From: Deltaproteobacteria bacterium | Lineage (GTDB): Bacteria; Desulfobacterota; Desulfobacteria; Desulfobacterales; B30-G6 | Assembly: GCA_019313725.1 (NCBI GenBank) | Contig: JAFDAT010000030.1 | Coordinates: 1 to 17,479, forward strand | Reading direction: 5' to 3' | Length of the DNA stretch: 17,479 nt | In this document: one piece after another, positions 1-7,755 of the stretch | How the letters are laid out: every line of letters begins with the position of its first letter | Numbering within the stretch: position 1 is the stretch's first letter | Notes under the pieces: generated by a model | The model's database searches: none | Seen by the model: only the letters and a program-made list of their open reading frames with translations | Told to the model about the DNA's origin: nothing | Program-made: the position numbers and the translations under genes

Positions 1-283
1 TTACAGCGCCGAAGAGATAACCACCGATAAAGCCTGTCGCTTCACCCGGGATGGGTGCAAATATCACCTGAAGGATCTGAAACAGCATGAAAACGACCGG
101 TGCACCCTCCCCAAAGGCGGCCACAAACCGGGTCGTCTTTTCCCGGTCTGTGACCAGGGTCCACAGCTGTTCCCCCCCGTGCAGCAGCGCCGCTCTGAAA
201 TAAAAAATGAGAAGCGCAAGGCAGCAGACAGCCGCCAGTCCGATGAGGACGGTGTATCCGCTTTTTGCGTGTTTCAGGTGCAT
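1..283 (-). CDS. TVP38/TMEM64 (VTT domain) family membrane protein, N-terminal part only
   Basis: The gene runs off the left edge, leaving 94 complete N-terminal codons. I translated it directly: it starts MHLKHAKSGY, has one strongly hydrophobic segment at about residues 10-34, then a short polar stretch. At about residues 66-94 comes the family signature, with the core LQVIFAPIPGEATGFIGGYL. That FAPIPGE...GGYLFG pattern is typical of the VTT domain shared by TVP38/TMEM64 and DedA-like proteins, integral membrane proteins linked to lipid scrambling or membrane homeostasis; no substrate can be assigned here. The ATG is preceded by GGAG with an 8-nt spacer. The gene starts 45 nt after the pgk stop on the same strand, so it probably shares the pgk transcript. 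Family assignment is good; specific function is unknown. Confidence 0.8.
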   Translation of the reverse strand, partial: MHLKHAKSGYTVLIGLAAVCCLALLIFYFRAALLHGGEQLWTLVTDREKTTRFVAAFGEGAPVVFMLFQILQVIFAPIPGEATGFIGGYLFGAV

Positions 284-328
284 GCGTTCGACTCCGGGAT
301 TAAAACCGTGAACATACGATACTCCCCT

Positions 329-1531
329 CTATCCGCCGGCAGCTTGAGAAGTATCTTCCTCCAGAGCTGCAACGGCCGGTAGGGTTTTACCTTCCATGAG
401 ACTAAGGAAAGCCCCCCCGCCGGTGGATATATATGAAATCTGCCGGGCATCGCCGGTTTTGTGAACGGCGCTGCCGGTATCACCCCCGCCGACGATGGTC
501 AGTGCTTGGGAAGCAGCAATAGCGCGGGAGATGGAAAATGTGCCCCGGCTGAACGCATCCATTTCAAACACCCCCATAGGACCGTTCCACAGGATCGTTC
601 CCGCATCGCTCAATGCTTCAGCATAAAGCGTCGCCGTTGCCGGTCCAATATCCATGGCCATCCAATCCTCCGGGATTTCCTGAACCGGGACCGCCCTGTT
701 GTCTGCACCCGGCTCAAACCGTCGCGCAACCACGACATCCACCGGCGTATAAAAATGAATCCCCTTTTCCATGGATCGGCGATACACCTCGCCGGCAATC
801 TTCACTTGATCTTCTTCAATTTTAGATTTTCCGACACCAAAGCCGAAAGACTTCAGGAAGGTATTGGCCATTGCACCGCCGATGATAATTTTATCCACGT
901 GCTTCAGCATATTTTCCAGGGCGGCCAGTTTGCTGGAAACTTTCGCCCCGCCGACAACAGCCACAAGCGGTCTTTGCGGCTCGATCATCGCCTTTTTAAA
1001 CCAGGCCAGCTCCTTTTCTAGCAGAATACCGGCAGCCTTGTCCGGGACATGCTTTGTTACCGCAACCACAGAAGCATTGGTGCGGTGTGAAACAGCGAAA
1101 GCATCATTGACATACAGATCACACAGCTTTCCCAGAGCCCTGCCGAATTGATCGTCGTTTTTCTGTTCCTCCCGATGGAAGCGCAGATTTTCGAGCAGCA
1201 CGATCTCTCCGGAATTCATACGGCTTGTCAGTGATTCCACTTCGGGGCCAACACAGTCGGGAGCCATATCAATGGCCTTGCCCATCAGCCGCCCCAACTG
1301 ATCGGCTACGGGGGACAAACTGAATGAAGGCACAACCTCACCCCCGGGCCGCCCCAGGTGGGAAGCGACAATCAGTTTTGCCCCCTTATCGATGGCGTAC
1401 TGCAGCGTGGGAAGTACGGCCCGGATCCTTGAATCGTCGTCTATTTTCCCCTGGCTGTCGAGGGGCACATTAAAGTCGACCCTTATCAGTACCCTTTGGC
1501 CATGTAGGTCAAAATCCTTGATCAATTTCAT
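329..1531 (-). CDS. pgk: Phosphoglycerate kinase
   Basis: Cytoplasmic glycolytic/gluconeogenic enzyme that transfers a phosphate between 1,3-bisphosphoglycerate and ADP. The protein is 400 residues, normal for bacterial Pgk. Family motifs appear in order: RVDFNVP (17-23), SHLGRPGG (57-64), the LLENLRFHREE loop near 112-122, NDAFAVSHR near 132-140, VVGGAKVSSKL near 182-192, WNGPMGVFE (325-333), GGGDTGSA (348-355) and the C-terminal nucleotide-binding glycine loop STGGGAF (369-375). The frame is open 12 codons further upstream, but I chose the ATG at 1531 because GGAGG sits 6 nt before it and the protein then begins at the conserved KLIKDFDL segment. The preceding gene lies 226 nt upstream, across a nested inverted repeat. 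The TVP38-like gene follows after 45 nt. No truncation or missing motif is seen. Confidence 0.97.
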   Translation of the reverse strand: MKLIKDFDLHGQRVLIRVDFNVPLDSQGKIDDDSRIRAVLPTLQYAIDKGAKLIVASHLGRPGGEVVPSFSLSPVADQLGRLMGKAIDMAPDCVGPEVESLTSRMNSGEIVLLENLRFHREEQKNDDQFGRALGKLCDLYVNDAFAVSHRTNASVVAVTKHVPDKAAGILLEKELAWFKKAMIEPQRPLVAVVGGAKVSSKLAALENMLKHVDKIIIGGAMANTFLKSFGFGVGKSKIEEDQVKIAGEVYRRSMEKGIHFYTPVDVVVARRFEPGADNRAVPVQEIPEDWMAMDIGPATATLYAEALSDAGTILWNGPMGVFEMDAFSRGTFSISRAIAASQALTIVGGGDTGSAVHKTGDARQISYISTGGGAFLSLMEGKTLPAVAALEEDTSQAAGG

Positions 1532-1616
1532 AGCGATCCTCCACACCCGGACGAACCGGAAAATCAAATATTGAACCTCGAACAGCCATCAGCGGTTGGC
1601 AATCCGCTTTTCTAAA

Positions 1617-1760
1617 TAGCCAATAATCGATATCCAATTTCCAATGATCAAGTAGGGATGCTCCTTGTGGGTACCCGAACGGCTGCCGGCGATTCGCGGA
1701 AACGGACAGACACAAGGCCTGTCCCTACTTGGACATTGATTATTCGTTATTGGTTATTCA
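1617..1760. repeat. Nested imperfect inverted repeat with 7-nt-unit flanks
   Basis: Between pgk and the small cysteine gene. The outer left flank (1619-1650) reads as 7-nt units: CCAATAA, TCGATAT, CCAATTT, CCAATGA. The right flank (1732-1760), read on the other strand, gives similar units: CCAATAA, CGAATAA, TCAATGT. The flanks therefore form an inverted pair around the inner element at 1651-1731. The whole stretch could fold as one long imperfect hairpin on either strand. Two other intergenic places in this window have the same architecture with different unit sequences. No coding potential is evident. Part of the arm sits about 90 nt upstream of the pgk start on its coding strand. Confidence 0.7.
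1651..1731. repeat. 81-nt inverted-repeat element with AAGTAGGGA ends
   Basis: The ends are a perfect 9-nt inverted pair, AAGTAGGGA (1651-1659) and TCCCTACTT (1723-1731). Over the first 28 nt the arms match at 20 positions, including a shared CCTTGTG block. It resembles the short GTAGGG-ended intergenic repeats I know from many environmental bacterial genomes; that resemblance is from memory, not a search. It could be a small non-autonomous palindromic element. It contains no ORF of note. Confidence 0.65.
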
Positions 1761-2036
1761 CCCTTTCCCGTCCTTCAGCTTTCTACGCGCATCCAACTCC
1801 TTTTTCTGCGACCATCGTTCAAAGAAGCCAATCATGCCGGATGCGTATGCCCTGTCCACCGAGGTTTCACGCACGCGAAGCCCCTGGCCACTCTGCATGG
1901 CTGAGCGCAGACATTCTGTCTTTCCGGCACACTGAAGACATGCTTCAGGGGAGTGCCTGAAACCGTCCGCACCTTCGGGAAAAACCGTTTCCAGGTCGCC
2001 AAAGCAAGGTGGCAATCTTTTTTTATCGGCTGTCAT
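1758..2036 (-). CDS. Small four-cysteine protein with WhiB-like cysteine spacing
   Basis: A 92-residue soluble protein with no signal peptide or membrane segment. Four cysteines lie at positions 11, 33, 36 and 42, giving C-x21-C-x2-C-x5-C, with an acidic-aromatic stretch (DLETVFPEG) after the first and ECLRSAM around the last. This is the cysteine pattern of WhiB-type iron-sulfur proteins (C-xn-C-x2-C-x5-C). However, the GVWGG turn of true WhiB proteins is absent and that family is actinobacterial, so homology is only a suggestion. I believe similar short CFGDLETVF proteins occur in other Desulfobacteraceae but cannot search. The C-terminal third is basic. The ATG overlaps the last codons of the degraded radC frame by 14 nt, so translation was probably coupled; AGGA lies only 2 nt before the ATG, a poor independent site. 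Function unknown. Confidence 0.75.
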   Translation of the reverse strand: MTADKKRLPPCFGDLETVFPEGADGFRHSPEACLQCAGKTECLRSAMQSGQGLRVRETSVDRAYASGMIGFFERWSQKKELDARRKLKDGKG

Positions 2037-2659
2037 AATCCTGATTCATCTGAGTAATCAAGCCCTGGTCAGCAAAACTGAAATAGGTGCCGTTTCCGAT
2101 AACCAGGTGCTCATGAACGGTGATACCCATCGTTCGACAGGCAAAAACCAGTTGACGGGTGAGAGCAATATCTTCGGGTGACGGATCCGGGTCGCCGGAC
2201 GGATGGTTATGGGCATTTGAACAGAGTTTCGGAGCTGATAACCCTGTTCTTTGCGTCTAGAAAAACCGTTTCAAAACACTCCCTGTCTTTATCGCGCATA
2301 TGGTGAGTCAAATATTGGAACAACGACCTGGAATTGCTGACCACATCCTGGTGCTGTATTTTTTTACTGAGGTAACGGTCGGCCACAGCCTTGATCAGTT
2401 TAAGGCTCAGCAGGTTTTTCGGCCCGATCCCGTCCACTTCACACAACGCGCGGGATGATGCCTCAAACACCCCCTGGAGCGTCTTGAATCGCTTAAGCAC
2501 CGCTTTGGCCTGCTGTTTGCAATCCTTTTGGGGCGTTGTCAGGGTCAACAAAAGCTCGATCACTTCATAATCGTGAAACCCGCTCAAGCCGGATGCTAAA
2601 AACTTTTCCCTCAAGCGCTTTCGGTGTCCGGCTCCCTGGTGTTTCTTTTCGCGGTCCAT
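2023..2659 (-). pseudogene. radC: radC (JAB/MPN domain protein), internally deleted and frameshifted
   Basis: The first frame (2659 down to a stop at 2207-2209) encodes the RadC N-terminus: a basic start, the helix-hairpin-helix-like segment DGIGPKNLLSLKLIK, and the MPN domain as far as FLDAKNRVISSETLF. The remainder lies in another frame and ends at 2023. It begins with the JAMM metal motif HNHPSGDPDPSPED at about 2211, then reads through GITVHEHLVIGNGTYFSFAD. In intact RadC about 29 residues (the GT...VYPRE...A region) lie between ETLF and HNHPSG; here only 7 nt separate them. About 80 nt are therefore missing, which also shifts the frame. The gene cannot make a complete MPN domain. It could be a true decayed gene or an assembly/sequencing deletion. 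The first fragment has GGGGAAG upstream of its ATG and starts 65 nt after gpsA. RadC's role in cells is unsettled despite its name. Confidence 0.85.
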
Positions 2660-2724
2660 TTACTTCCCCAACCTATAAATAGATACCCGGGTCCAGAGGA
2701 CCAGGTTTTTAATGCTGGAATAAA

Positions 2725-3753
2725 TTACTTCTCGTCAAGTTCATCCTTAAGATCCCGAGTCATCAGCCTGAAAAGGGCCTCTTTTGGAGGCACGTCGTTG
2801 TAGAGCACCTGATAGATTTCACTGGAAATCGGCATTTCAACACCCAGTTTGCGCGCAAGATTGTAAACAGATTTGGATGTTTTCACACCTTCGGCCACCA
2901 TGCGCATCTCGGAGAGGATCGCCTTGAGCGTTTTCCCCTGCCCTATCTGTTTCCCGACGGTATGGTTGCGGCTGAGATCTCCCGTGCAGGTGAGAATCAG
3001 GTCGCCGATTCCGGCAAGCCCCGTGAAGGTCCTCGGATTAGCGCCAAGTTTCAACCCCAAACGCCGTATTTCAGTCTGGCCGCGGGTTATCAGGGCTGCA
3101 CGCGTGTTGAGCCCCAGACCCAGACCGTCGACGATACCGGCAGCGATGGCGATAACATTTTTCACGGCCCCGCCCAGTTCAACGCCCATGGGGTCGTCAC
3201 TGGTGTAAACCCTGAAATAAGGTGTAGCAAAAACGTGCTGCACGCGCAAGGCCACCTCAGGGTCCCGTGCGGCCACGGTCACAACCGTGGGCACGTTGAC
3301 GGCAACTTCCCGGGCAAAACTGGGGCCGGACAGGACGGAAAGGTTGGTTGGCGAAACAGAAGGCAGCATTTCTGCCAGCACCTGGGTCATGGTCAGGTGC
3401 GTTTTGTTTTCAATCCCCTTGGATGCCGAAATGACGATGGTGCCGGGCGAAATATGTGCAGCGATATCCCCGGCCACCGAACGCACCAGGTGGGACGGAA
3501 CCACCATGAGCAGAAAATCTTTGTCAGCGACCACGCTGCCGATATCGGTCGATGGCGCCAGGTTGTCAGAAAGCAGGATTCCGGGCAAAAACACCTTGTT
3601 CTCGCGCGCCTGCCTGATCTGCTCTCTGACCTCGTCTTCAAACACCCACAGGTCGACACAACCGCCCTTGTGGGCGAGAAGATTGGCCAGAGCTGTGCCC
3701 CAGCTGCCGGCGCCCACCACCCCGATTTTTATTTTATCGGTATCATCAAGCAT
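2725..3753 (-). CDS. gpsA: Glycerol-3-phosphate dehydrogenase [NAD(P)+]
   Basis: Cytoplasmic enzyme that reduces dihydroxyacetone phosphate to sn-glycerol 3-phosphate, the backbone for phospholipids. The sequence shows the N-terminal Rossmann motif GVVGAGSWGTALA, the catalytic-lysine region GAVKNVIAIAAGI, then NTRAALITRG and GLAGIGDLILTCTGDLSRNHTVG, all in expected order. From the ATG at 3753 the protein is 342 residues, within the normal range. An in-frame ATG at 3786 would add 11 residues (MLIETRPVYRQ) and place the start 7 nt after the gyrA stop. Neither start has a clear Shine-Dalgarno, so the start is uncertain. I prefer 3753 because fewer residues then precede the first beta strand. It follows gyrA on the same strand and probably shares its transcript. 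No key residue appears missing. Confidence 0.95.
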   Translation of the reverse strand: MLDDTDKIKIGVVGAGSWGTALANLLAHKGGCVDLWVFEDEVREQIRQARENKVFLPGILLSDNLAPSTDIGSVVADKDFLLMVVPSHLVRSVAGDIAAHISPGTIVISASKGIENKTHLTMTQVLAEMLPSVSPTNLSVLSGPSFAREVAVNVPTVVTVAARDPEVALRVQHVFATPYFRVYTSDDPMGVELGGAVKNVIAIAAGIVDGLGLGLNTRAALITRGQTEIRRLGLKLGANPRTFTGLAGIGDLILTCTGDLSRNHTVGKQIGQGKTLKAILSEMRMVAEGVKTSKSVYNLARKLGVEMPISSEIYQVLYNDVPPKEALFRLMTRDLKDELDEK

Positions 3754-3793
3754 CTGTCGATAAACCGGTCTTGTTTCAATTAGCATTAAATAG

Positions 3794-6217
3794 CTATTTT
3801 TCGGCCAGGCGCGCCGCCCCTACCACACGCTCATCCGGATCCATGCCGATCAGCTTTACCCCCTGTGTATTGCGGCTGATCACGGAAATGCCGCGGATGG
3901 GCATGCGGATGAGTTTTCCGCTGTCGGTCATCACCATCAGATCATCATGTTCCTCCACCAGCAGTATCGAAACCACCATACCGTTGCGTTCGTTGGTCTT
4001 GATGGTAATTACGCCCTTGCCGCCCCGCTTCTGAATCGGGTACTCGTCAATGGATGTCCTTTTCCCGTAGCCTTTTTCAGTCGCGACAAGCAGCGTCTGG
4101 CCGTGGCTGAGCACCTGCATGCCGACAATGCTGTCTCCTTCCGCCAGACGCATCCCGCGGACCCCTCTGGCAACCCTGCCCGTTGGCCTTACGTCTGACT
4201 CATGATAGCGGATAGACTTGCCCATCACCGAACAGAGGAACACATTCATCGTGCCGTCTGTAATTCTGGCTGCAATCAGTTCATCGCCGGGCACCAGATC
4301 CAAGGCGATGATGCCGCCTGACCGGGGACGGCTGTAGGCCATGATATCGGTCTTTTTCACCAGACCCTGCCGGGTAGCCATAATGATGTAATTACCGGGA
4401 TCGAATGAAGGCACGGCCATGACGGTGGCCAGCTTTTCGTCTTTTTCCAGATTGAGCAGATTGACAACAGCCTTACCCCGGCTCAGGCGCCCGGCCTGCG
4501 GGATCTCGTAAACCTTGCGCCAGTAGACCCGGCCTTTGCTGGTGAGAAAGAGGAAGGTGTGGTGCGTGGAGGCCACGAAGAGTTGTTCCACAAAATCCTC
4601 TTCCTTCGTCCCCATGGCGGTTTTGCCCTTGCCACCACGCCGCTGGTTCTGGTACAGCGTGATCGGATTGCGCTTGATATAACCTGAGTTGGAGATGGTG
4701 ACCACCATGTCTTCCTCCACGATCATATCTTCGATGGTCAGCTCGCGGGTTTCTTCGATGATTTCGGTCCGTCGGTAGTCTCCGAACTCAGACTGAACTG
4801 CAGTCAGTTCGTCTTTTACGATACCGAGCACCAGTTTTTCACTTCCCAGCACCTCCTTGTACCAGGTAATGTCCTTCAACAGGGCATCGTATTCATCAAT
4901 GATCTTGTCTCTGTCGAGGCCGGTCAGGCGCTGCAGGCGCATGTCCAGAATAGCCTGAGCCTGTATGACTGTGAGTTCAAAAGATTCGATGAGACGCGCC
5001 TTTGCCTCGGGCGGATTTTTGGATGACCGTATTAATGTAACCACCCTGTCCAGATGATCCAGGGCAATTTTCAACCCTTCCAGAATGTGGGCCCGCGCTT
5101 CCGCCTTTCTCAGTTCAAAGCGTGTGCGCCGGATGATGATCTCTTTGCGGTGGAGAACGAAGTGCTCCAACAACTCTTTGAGGTTGAGGATCTCGGGCTG
5201 TTTGTTCACCACGGCCAGAAAAATGATGCCGAAGGTATTTTCCATCTGGGTGTGTTTGTATAGTTTATTGATAATCACACCCGCAACCTGGTTCTTCTTG
5301 AGGCCCAGCGCGATACGCATGCCCTCCCGGTCCGATTCATCCCGGACATAGCGGATGCCTTCCAGTTGTTTATTTTTCATCAGGTCCGCGATCTTTTCGA
5401 TCAGCCGGGCTTTGTTGACCTGATAAGGCAATTCCGAAACCACAATGGTTTCACTGCCGGTGCGCTTGTCCTTTTCAACCGTGGCGCGGGCCCGAATGCG
5501 AATGATGCCGCGCCCGGTTTTATACGCATCATGGATGCCTCTGGTCCCGTGGATGATTCCGGCTGTGGGAAAATCCGGCCCGGGAATATGCTGAATGAGT
5601 CCCTCGAAACCAATGTCCGGATTGTCGATAATTGCTATTATGGCATCGATAATTTCGCTGAGATTGTGGGGCGGGATATTGGTAGCCATACCCACGGCAA
5701 TACCCGATGATCCGTTAGCCAACAGTGCAGGGATTACGGTGGGCAATACGGACGGCTCATCCAGAGATTCGTCGTAGTTCGGAGTAAAATCGACAGTTTC
5801 CTTGTCCAGATCCTCCAGCATCTGGTGGGACAAACGCGTCATCCGGATCTCTGTGTAGCGCATGGCCGCGGCACGATCCCCGTCCACGGATCCGAAGTTG
5901 CCCTGGCCATCCACCAACGGGTAGCGCATGGAAAAATCCTGCGCCATACGCACGATCGTATCATACACGGCACTGTCGCCATGGGGGTGGTATTTACCGA
6001 TGACGTCGCCGACGATCCTGGCCGACTTCTTGTAGGGTTTGTTGTAATCGTTTTTCAATTCCCGCATGGCAAAAAGTATTCTGCGGTGAACCGGTTTCAG
6101 CCCGTCCCTTACATCAGGCAGCGCCCTGCCGATAATGACGCTCATCGCATAGTCGAGGTATGATTTTTTCATCTCACGCTCGATGCTGATTTCAGGCAGG
6201 TGTTCGTTGATTGTCAT
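3794..6217 (-). CDS. gyrA: DNA gyrase subunit A
   Basis: Breakage-reunion subunit of the ATP-dependent type II topoisomerase that introduces negative supercoils. The protein is 807 residues and complete: N-terminal winged-helix/tower region with the active-site tyrosine in RYTEIRM (Tyr121), a long coiled-coil section, and a C-terminal beta-pinwheel domain. The GyrA box QRRGGKG is at 525-531, which marks it as gyrase rather than topoisomerase IV. The quinolone-determining region reads GDSAVYDT with Ser82 and Asp86, the residues usual in susceptible enzymes. The ATG at 6217 is chosen over an in-frame one at 6256 because AAGGTG lies just upstream and the protein then starts at the conserved INEHLPEISIE segment. 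The C-terminus lacks the long acidic tail of the E. coli protein. gpsA follows at once; gyrB is not next to it in this window. Confidence 0.98.
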   Translation of the reverse strand: MTINEHLPEISIEREMKKSYLDYAMSVIIGRALPDVRDGLKPVHRRILFAMRELKNDYNKPYKKSARIVGDVIGKYHPHGDSAVYDTIVRMAQDFSMRYPLVDGQGNFGSVDGDRAAAMRYTEIRMTRLSHQMLEDLDKETVDFTPNYDESLDEPSVLPTVIPALLANGSSGIAVGMATNIPPHNLSEIIDAIIAIIDNPDIGFEGLIQHIPGPDFPTAGIIHGTRGIHDAYKTGRGIIRIRARATVEKDKRTGSETIVVSELPYQVNKARLIEKIADLMKNKQLEGIRYVRDESDREGMRIALGLKKNQVAGVIINKLYKHTQMENTFGIIFLAVVNKQPEILNLKELLEHFVLHRKEIIIRRTRFELRKAEARAHILEGLKIALDHLDRVVTLIRSSKNPPEAKARLIESFELTVIQAQAILDMRLQRLTGLDRDKIIDEYDALLKDITWYKEVLGSEKLVLGIVKDELTAVQSEFGDYRRTEIIEETRELTIEDMIVEEDMVVTISNSGYIKRNPITLYQNQRRGGKGKTAMGTKEEDFVEQLFVASTHHTFLFLTSKGRVYWRKVYEIPQAGRLSRGKAVVNLLNLEKDEKLATVMAVPSFDPGNYIIMATRQGLVKKTDIMAYSRPRSGGIIALDLVPGDELIAARITDGTMNVFLCSVMGKSIRYHESDVRPTGRVARGVRGMRLAEGDSIVGMQVLSHGQTLLVATEKGYGKRTSIDEYPIQKRGGKGVITIKTNERNGMVVSILLVEEHDDLMVMTDSGKLIRMPIRGISVISRNTQGVKLIGMDPDERVVGAARLAEK

Positions 6218-6352
6218 GTCTTCACCTTTTCTCCGGCGGTCTTCAACGCCGGTCAATAGGCCAAAGTGAGCCTTTCAAATTTAAAAATGGGTTGGAAGAT
6301 AAATATTTTTCCTGTTAAATCCTCCCGTGACCAGCAGCGGGAAACATCCCGG

Positions 6353-7456
6353 TTACTGCGGTTCCACGGATATCTCTGTCTCTCTTGTTTCGATGATGTA
6401 CTGGTAGCTGGCTTTATATATGTCGGTCAGGGTTAAAAAGGCCGTGATCACCAACGGTCCATATATGATGCCCAGAATACCGAAAAGCTTCAGCCCCCCG
6501 ATGATGGAAAAAAATACCAGCAGGGTGTGCATTTTCACACGATGCCCCACCAGTCTGGGTTTGAAAATGTATTCTATGCCTCCGGACAGCACGACATAAA
6601 AAATAATCATAAATATGCCGGCAGCCGGATGGCCCGTCAAGAATAGATAAATGGCCGTAGGGGTGAGAATCACTCCGATGCCGATAATGGGCAGAAACGC
6701 CAGCAGTCCCATGATGACACCCCATAAAAAGGGTGAATTGAGTCCTAATACATAAAAAACGATGCCACCGAGAGCACCTTGAATCAATCCACACAATCCA
6801 TTGCCGATCAGGATCGCGCCGGCCATATCCTTGAATTTTTTAATCAGTTTCCGTTCCTGGTCGCCCGGCAGCGGTGACAGATCAACAATAAAAGAAATAA
6901 GGCGTCCGCCGTCGATGAGCAGGTAGTATATGACTATCAGCATCAGAAAGAAATTGACGATAAACGCCAGCATATTAGACGCGATGGCCCGGGCCTGATC
7001 GTAAAGGAAAAACCCGACATACTTTCCTATCTCGGAGATGCCCTTGTTCAATTCCTGCCCGGTCAGTTCGATATTGAAATATACCAGAATGGCGTTGGCT
7101 TTCTCCAAGATCATGCTCCCCTCGATCAGGGATTGGAAACGTTCGCTGATCACCGCGTTCCTGGCGGCTTGATACAGATCGTAGGCCTCGCTGGAAAGTA
7201 TCCCCACAAAAAAGATGGTCGGGATGAACAAAATGAAAAAAATGAGGCCGCACACGACCAGCGAGGCAAGCGATGCTCGGATCTTACCTGATCTCTGCAT
7301 GAACGTGTAGATCGGGCTAAAAATACCGGTGATCACGGCACCCAGGACGATAATCGATACAAATGGCCAGAACAGCCACCCCAGCATCAAGGTCGAAACC
7401 AGAAGACATCCCAGAAAAAACCAAAGGATTAAATTGCCGGTCGTTTTTTCCGCCAT
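6353..7456 (-). CDS. AI-2E family (PerM-like) transporter
   Basis: A 367-residue integral membrane protein. Hydrophobic segments occur at about residues 8-45 (two close spans), 62-85, 150-180, 215-250, 255-275 and 300-345. This gives roughly eight spans with a large soluble loop near 90-145, the usual plan of the AI-2E/UPF0118 family. Recognisable stretches are GLCGLIQGALGGIVFYVLGL, GVIMGLLAFLPIIGIGVIL and the C-terminal LVFFSIIGGLKLFGILGIIYGPL. Members include the E. coli AI-2 exporter TqsA, PerM and some Na+/H+ antiporters, so the substrate cannot be inferred. The ATG has CGGAGG a few nt upstream, a strong site. The gene lies 135 nt upstream of gyrA on the same strand and 143 nt downstream of a small membrane-protein gene. 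Confidence 0.9.
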   Translation of the reverse strand: MAEKTTGNLILWFFLGCLLVSTLMLGWLFWPFVSIIVLGAVITGIFSPIYTFMQRSGKIRASLASLVVCGLIFFILFIPTIFFVGILSSEAYDLYQAARNAVISERFQSLIEGSMILEKANAILVYFNIELTGQELNKGISEIGKYVGFFLYDQARAIASNMLAFIVNFFLMLIVIYYLLIDGGRLISFIVDLSPLPGDQERKLIKKFKDMAGAILIGNGLCGLIQGALGGIVFYVLGLNSPFLWGVIMGLLAFLPIIGIGVILTPTAIYLFLTGHPAAGIFMIIFYVVLSGGIEYIFKPRLVGHRVKMHTLLVFFSIIGGLKLFGILGIIYGPLVITAFLTLTDIYKASYQYIIETRETEISVEPQ

Positions 7457-7516
7457 CCTGCCTCCGAAAAAATACTGCGTATGCTGAAAAAGGGGTGTCC
7501 GCTGGATAGAACAACC

Positions 7517-7553
7517 ACGCAGCCCGTCCGCATGTTCTGGAACCGGGCTGCGT
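7517..7553 (-). terminator. GC-rich hairpin, possible weak terminator
   Basis: Perfect 10-bp stem ACGCAGCCCG / CGGGCTGCGT with a 17-nt loop. On the minus strand it lies 46 nt after the stop of the small membrane gene and 60 nt before the AI-2E transporter. The following minus-strand sequence (GGTTGTTCT) has only a poor U tract, so it may be a weak terminator, an attenuator or a processing site. Confidence 0.4.
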
Positions 7554-7599
7554 CATTTGTTGTCTGAAAGGCTTTATGCAAAGTCAAAAGGCAGGGGCA

Positions 7600-7755
7600 T
7601 TATTTACTGACATATATTCCTGCTGAAAACATAAGCAAAACTTCCCAAATAAATACAGGTATATAGCTGTCAAACAAAGCGTACATGATCCCACCGCCAA
7701 CGATCGCCGGCACGCCACAAAATACCAGAATACCCAACTTTCTGCTCACATCCAT
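7600..7755 (-). CDS. 51-residue hydrophobic protein, two predicted membrane spans
   Basis: Short ORF that I translated directly from the minus strand. It starts MDVSRKLGILVFCGVPAIVG and ends EVLLMFSAGIYVSK. It would have two hydrophobic segments, about residues 7-28 and 32-48, joined by a short FDSYIP turn, with a positively charged N-terminus: the look of a small hairpin membrane protein. AGGAG lies upstream of the ATG at a workable spacing of about 9-10 nt, and the stop is TAA. I do not recognise the family. Support is the ribosome-binding site, the membrane-like composition and the position in an otherwise empty 688-nt gap between thiolase and the AI-2E transporter. It has no overlap with other features. 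Confidence 0.6.
   Translation of the reverse strand: MDVSRKLGILVFCGVPAIVGGGIMYALFDSYIPVFIWEVLLMFSAGIYVSK

Noticed and set aside
2962..3783. Long plus-strand open frame (273 codons) opposite gpsA
   Set aside because: Fully antisense to a clear gpsA with all family motifs. Its translation has no recognisable domain and reflects codon bias on the other strand.
5940..5990. Possible quinolone-resistance variant in gyrA
   Set aside because: The region reads GDSAVYDT with Ser82 and Asp86 intact, the ordinary susceptible-type residues.
6338..6351. Small hairpin CGGGA-AACA-TCCCG after the AI-2E transporter
   Set aside because: Only 5 bp, overlapping the gap edge, with no U tract on the minus strand. 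Too weak to call a terminator.
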